Source: SLFT01 sp964493075
GTDB taxonomy: Bacteria > Hydrogenedentota > Hydrogenedentia > Hydrogenedentales > CAITNO01
DNA length: 7,312 bases
Assembly: GCA_964493075.1 (NCBI GenBank)
Contig: CAZBNU010000204.1
Coordinates: 1-7,312 of the forward strand
Direction: 5' to 3'
Part shown: positions 4,462 to 7,312 of the stretch, in pieces
Layout of the letters: the number at the start of each line of letters is the position of its first letter
Numbering within the stretch: position 1 is the first letter of the stretch
Translations under genes and position numbers: made by a program
The notes under the pieces: generated by a model
The model's database searches: none
Seen by the model: the letters and a program-made list of their open reading frames with translations, nothing else
What the model was told of the DNA's origin: nothing

Positions 4462-6189
4462 ATGAATGCATCTATATTAAAAATATTGTTTCTGTTTCTC
4501 CTGGTTGGCGGAAGCGTTACATTCACATGTCACGCGGTCGCATCAGATAATGACCTGATCGACAACAAAGACGAAGGCGAAGCGGTTGATGAAGGGGAAG
4601 TGAAAGAGGAAGGAGAGGGCGAAAATGAAGGGGAAGGGGAAGGCGAAGTAGAAGGTGAAGTTGAGCCGCCCGTGGAAGGGGAAACACCGCCGGATCCGGG
4701 AAAAATAGCGTCAGTGGACCTGTTGTCGCCCCGAAGTGGCATGACCATTGTTGAAGGGGATGAGGTGGTGACTCTGTTGCTGGTTGCCCAGGTGCAGATT
4801 CAGGATGGTGTCCTGAACCCTGCGCTGGTGACGGTCCTATTCTCCATAGAAGAGATGCCCTTTCAGGCCGCCTGGCATGAATCGGGTTTCTTTTTCCTGT
4901 CTGTGGAACTTCCCGCGGAGCCGCCTGTTCGGGAGCCGGACGAGGGCGAGGGGGAAGTGGTTGTGGACGAGGAGAACCCGGAGGACCCCTATTATCTGGT
5001 GAAGGTAATTGCCTACGGCGTGGAGGAGGATGATTACGCGGAAAGCGCTGTCTATGAAATTGCTATTCGCAAAGGGGAGGATTCCGATGGCAATGGCTTT
5101 GCAGATGATCCCTTTACTGCACTGCAGGAGACGGGGGACATCTGGTTCCGATTGACGGAAGAAGAGGATTGCATACGCACAACGACGATGAAATCCATGG
5201 AGTGGGGCGGCGGCTATACCTCGCTTTTTGTGCAGAATCCCGACGACCCGGACCAGGTGATTAGCGTATGGGCGGCCAATGCGCTGGTGGAGCCGGAGGA
5301 ACACGGGGTGCTGATCGTGTCGGCAGCCTGTTCGCCAGCAGCGTTGTTTGACCCCTATGACACCAGTGCGATGATGTTGTCCGAGCCGGGGCCGTTGACA
5401 GAGGGCGGCTTGTACGTGGATGCGAGCATTATCTACAGCCGTGACCAGGGCCTAACGTATGATGAAGTGACGCCGCTGCGGCTTGCAACCAACCCGATAT
5501 TGGTCTCCATGAATCGTTTGGAAACGCGGGACGGTTTTCAAAATCAATTCTATGGCTATCCCACCATTGTTGACAGCGACATTGCCACCGGCATACGCAT
5601 TGTCCCGCTTACCGGACAGTGGGGTGAGGAAGGCGTGGGCGACCTTGGGCCCACCAGCCCCGATGGGGTGCACGGTGTGAACCTGTACCGGCTGTATGCG
5701 GTAGCGCCTTTTGAGGTGCCGTTTCCAGGTGAATTGTCCATTGAACCGGACCCGACAGCGGGCTACAATTTCGGCGTGGTGAAAGTGGACCACCCTCTGA
5801 CGGCGACCTTTGTATTGACAAACGTGGGTGGGGAGCCGTTACAGTGCGACATTGAACTTGAGGACGAGAGCGGCGCTTTTTTTGTGCAGGCGGAAACAAG
5901 CCGCGTGCTTGAACCGGATGACAAATATGAACTGAAAATCCAGTTCAACCCCGCTCTTGCCGAGGAGTACACTGCTACAGTTCTTTTTTATGACGGCGGC
6001 AATGCCCCCCAGAGAATGGTGATTACGGGAAGGGGCGCATTGGAAGTCAAGAGCATACAGCCGTTGGGATGCGGTGCATCGGCGCCCGGAAAATCGGGTG
6101 GCGGCATGGACATTGTGGTTGGTATTGCCACTTTGGCCCTATTGTGCGTCGTCGGCAGACGCCGGAAGGAAAATGCACCATCGCGCTGA
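4462..6189 (+). CDS. Exported, C-terminally anchored protein with acidic Glu-Gly linker and ASH-like (choice-of-anchor D) domain, unknown function
   Basis: I do not recognise a specific function. From the ATG at 4462 the product has 575 residues: a signal peptide (h-region about 8-22, likely cleavage after AVA at 27); an acidic EGE-rich linker (38-74); a beta-rich, Ig-like segment (about 82-203) starting VDLLSPRSGMTIVEGD and interrupted by a second acidic insert (159-175); a Ca-loop-like DSDGNGFADD (207-216); an unassigned middle region (217-420) with cysteines 237 and 290; an ASH/choice-of-anchor-D-like beta domain (about 424-526) with NFGVV, FVLTNVGGEPLQC and IQFNP; and a tail with GCG (536-538), a hydrophobic helix (549-565) and RRRK. 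The tail resembles the GC/helix/Arg sorting signals of surface proteins (MYXO-CTERM/GC_trans_RRR style). An in-frame ATG at 4399 would add 21 residues, but it has no Shine-Dalgarno and would bury the signal peptide. The 4462 start has only a weak purine run (4447-4454). Confidence 0.8.
   Translation: MNASILKILFLFLLVGGSVTFTCHAVASDNDLIDNKDEGEAVDEGEVKEEGEGENEGEGEGEVEGEVEPPVEGETPPDPGKIASVDLLSPRSGMTIVEGDEVVTLLLVAQVQIQDGVLNPALVTVLFSIEEMPFQAAWHESGFFFLSVELPAEPPVREPDEGEGEVVVDEENPEDPYYLVKVIAYGVEEDDYAESAVYEIAIRKGEDSDGNGFADDPFTALQETGDIWFRLTEEEDCIRTTTMKSMEWGGGYTSLFVQNPDDPDQVISVWAANALVEPEEHGVLIVSAACSPAALFDPYDTSAMMLSEPGPLTEGGLYVDASIIYSRDQGLTYDEVTPLRLATNPILVSMNRLETRDGFQNQFYGYPTIVDSDIATGIRIVPLTGQWGEEGVGDLGPTSPDGVHGVNLYRLYAVAPFEVPFPGELSIEPDPTAGYNFGVVKVDHPLTATFVLTNVGGEPLQCDIELEDESGAFFVQAETSRVLEPDDKYELKIQFNPALAEEYTATVLFYDGGNAPQRMVITGRGALEVKSIQPLGCGASAPGKSGGGMDIVVGIATLALLCVVGRRRKENAPSR
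4573..4683 (+). repeat. Low-complexity GAAGGxGAA repeat encoding the EGE linker
   Basis: About 110 bases are built from irregular repeats of a Glu-Gly-Glu unit (gaaggcgaa, gaaggggaa, gaaggtgaa), encoding residues 38-74 of the exported protein. A shorter piece recurs at about 4936-4971. Synonymous codons vary between units, so the repeat is not freshly expanded. Such a stretch is expected to be an extended, highly acidic spacer just after the signal peptide. Confidence 0.8.
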
Positions 6190-6214
6190 ATGTGAAGGCT
6201 GTTGCTTAACTTTT

Positions 6215-6219
6215 GGAGG
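6215..6219 (+). promoter_or_regulatory. Ribosome binding site fixing the hydrolase start at 6228
   Basis: GGAGG lies eight bases before the ATG at 6228. The in-frame TTG at 6213 overlaps this site and so cannot use it, which decides in favour of the ATG. Confidence 0.85.
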
Positions 6220-6227
6220 CGATAGCG

Positions 6228-7271
6228 ATGCCCTCGAAAGAAGAGGCGATCAGGCAATATACCATGGCGGTGTTGGACGCCCATGTGTTTCGGCCTGCCT
6301 GGTGGCTGCGTGGACGGCATGCGCAGACGATCTGGGGGCCGACCGTGCGCAAGGCGTTGGGCAGGATCACCATGCCAAAGATGCGGCATGAACGCTGGGA
6401 CACTCCCGATGATGATTTTCTGGACCTGTTGTTTCTGGACGGCAGCGAGGGCGCGCCCCAGGTGGTGCTGTTTCATGGCATGGAAGGAACGCCACGGTCT
6501 TATTACATCCCCGGTTATGCGCGTCATTTCCAACGATTGGGCTGGTCGTTTACCGTCATGTTTTTCCGTTCCTGTGGCTTTGAAATGAACCGCACCGCCA
6601 AACTCTATCACCTGGGCGCCACGGAAGACCCGGAGTTTGTGTTGAAGAAACTGCGTGAACGGCATCCGGACAAACCGTTGTTTGCCATTGGCATCTCTCT
6701 GGGCGGCAATGTGCTGGCGAAATGGCTGGGCGAACAGGGAGAAGCGGCGCGGCAGTGGGTGGATGCGTCCGCTATTGTGTCGCCCCCTTTTGATCCTGCG
6801 GCGGCCGCGCCCAGATTTCATAAGGAACTCTACGGCTTGTATGCACGGCATTTCGTGAAAACACTGGTGCCCAAAGCACTTGACGTGACGCGCCGGTTTC
6901 CGGGGGTCTTCGATGAAGAAGCCATCAAGCAGGCCCGCGATTTCTATGCTTTCGATACGGCGGTTACGGCAAAACTGACCGGATACAAGGATGCAGAGGA
7001 TTACTGGTCGCATACGGCGTGTGGACAGTTTCTGGAAGGAATCCGGGTACCTACGCTGTTAATCAGTGCCAAAGACGACCAGTTTATATTACCGGAATCC
7101 TTGCCGGTTGAACTCGCCAATGAATCCCCCTATCTTTATCCCCAGTTTCCCGATAGCGGCGGCCATGTCGGGTTTGTTTCCGGAACGGCGCCCGGCTTTT
7201 CCAGGTATTGGTACGAAGACCAGACGCTGCGTTTTTTTGAGACACAACTGAGACTTCGTAAGTCCGGTTAG
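6228..7271 (+). CDS. YheT-type alpha/beta hydrolase
   Basis: This is a 347-residue member of the YheT/COG0429 alpha/beta hydrolase family, cytoplasmic serine hydrolases or esterases whose natural substrates are mostly unknown. The N-terminal FRPAWWLRGRHAQTIWG (21-37) matches the family's hallmark 'H-x-QT' region. HGMEG (83-87) is the oxyanion-loop motif. MFFRSCGFEMNRTAKLYHLGATED (111-134) corresponds to the conserved 'RGC-E-NR-YHSG-T-D' block. The nucleophile elbow is GISLGGN (155-161) with Ser157; the likely acid is D283 or D284 in SAKDDQF, and H313 in GGHVGF is the likely catalytic histidine. The triad is thus complete and the length fits the family (about 320-350). It starts 38 bases after the exported-protein stop on the same strand, so it may be co-transcribed, though no functional link is evident. 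Confidence 0.93.
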   Translation: MPSKEEAIRQYTMAVLDAHVFRPAWWLRGRHAQTIWGPTVRKALGRITMPKMRHERWDTPDDDFLDLLFLDGSEGAPQVVLFHGMEGTPRSYYIPGYARHFQRLGWSFTVMFFRSCGFEMNRTAKLYHLGATEDPEFVLKKLRERHPDKPLFAIGISLGGNVLAKWLGEQGEAARQWVDASAIVSPPFDPAAAAPRFHKELYGLYARHFVKTLVPKALDVTRRFPGVFDEEAIKQARDFYAFDTAVTAKLTGYKDAEDYWSHTACGQFLEGIRVPTLLISAKDDQFILPESLPVELANESPYLYPQFPDSGGHVGFVSGTAPGFSRYWYEDQTLRFFETQLRLRKSG

Positions 7272-7278
7272 GTGTATC

Positions 7279-7305
7279 CGCAGATTACACCGATTTGCGC
7301 AGATT
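7279..7305. repeat. Short CGCAGATT direct repeat in the 3' non-coding end
   Basis: CGCAGATT occurs at 7279-7286 and 7298-7305, with a related CGATTTG between. This resembles the widespread degenerate intergenic sequence built from 'cacGCAGATTacgcAGATT' units. It starts right after the hydrolase stop and continues toward the window edge, so its true extent cannot be seen. No terminator hairpin is visible in the remaining bases. Confidence 0.4.
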
Positions 7306-7312
7306 GAATTGT

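Noticed and set aside
6213..6227. TTG start for the hydrolase
   Set aside because: The TTG overlaps the GGAGG that correctly serves the ATG at 6228.
5988..7013. 341-codon minus-strand open frame opposite the YheT-type hydrolase
   Set aside because: It is rich in Arg, His and Pro with no motif and runs antisense to a gene with a complete catalytic triad, so it is a shadow frame.

Overview
The window looks like bacterial chromosomal DNA with moderate GC content. It is densely coding, and most genes have a Shine-Dalgarno sequence. Nothing fixes the taxon. The exported protein at 4462-6189 has an acidic Glu-Gly-Glu linker and a C-terminal Gly-Cys / membrane helix / Arg-cluster tail. That style is familiar from Hydrogenedentota, Lentisphaerae and Planctomycetes-like environmental genomes and from Myxococcales. 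A Hydrogenedentota-like origin is my guess, not a demonstrated fact.

Layout. Positions 1-1168 (minus strand) hold a molybdenum cofactor pair, moaA then moaC, with moaC running off the left edge. The ribosome binding site of moaC lies inside the last codons of moaA. A 203-base divergent gap carries a probable extended -10 promoter for moaAC. The plus-strand unit at 1372-2399 encodes an M48 lipoprotein metallopeptidase and a small ORF joined by an ATGA overlap; the small ORF matches only the C-terminal part of the 'putative addiction module component' antitoxin family. It converges with, and overlaps by 20 bases, a minus-strand pair at 2380-3757: a ribokinase-like PfkB sugar kinase followed by a YjbQ/UPF0047 protein.

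The 641-base gap at 3758-4398 has no believable gene. It holds two strong palindromic intergenic elements: a 26/27-base imperfect inverted repeat and a perfect 25-base inverted repeat of the widespread 'CGTCATTGCGAGG' type. A sigma70-like promoter follows, for the plus-strand unit at 4462-7271. That unit encodes a large exported, probably envelope-anchored protein of unknown function and a YheT-type alpha/beta hydrolase. The last 41 bases are non-coding, with a short CGCAGATT repeat.

How the genes work together. MoaA and MoaC catalyse successive parts of the first step of molybdopterin synthesis (GTP to cyclic pyranopterin monophosphate). The other neighbours show no obvious shared pathway. 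I see no clear new multi-gene system. The least explained items are the exported protein, the orphan truncated antitoxin fused by overlap to a protease gene, the short MoaA, and the palindromic repeats.
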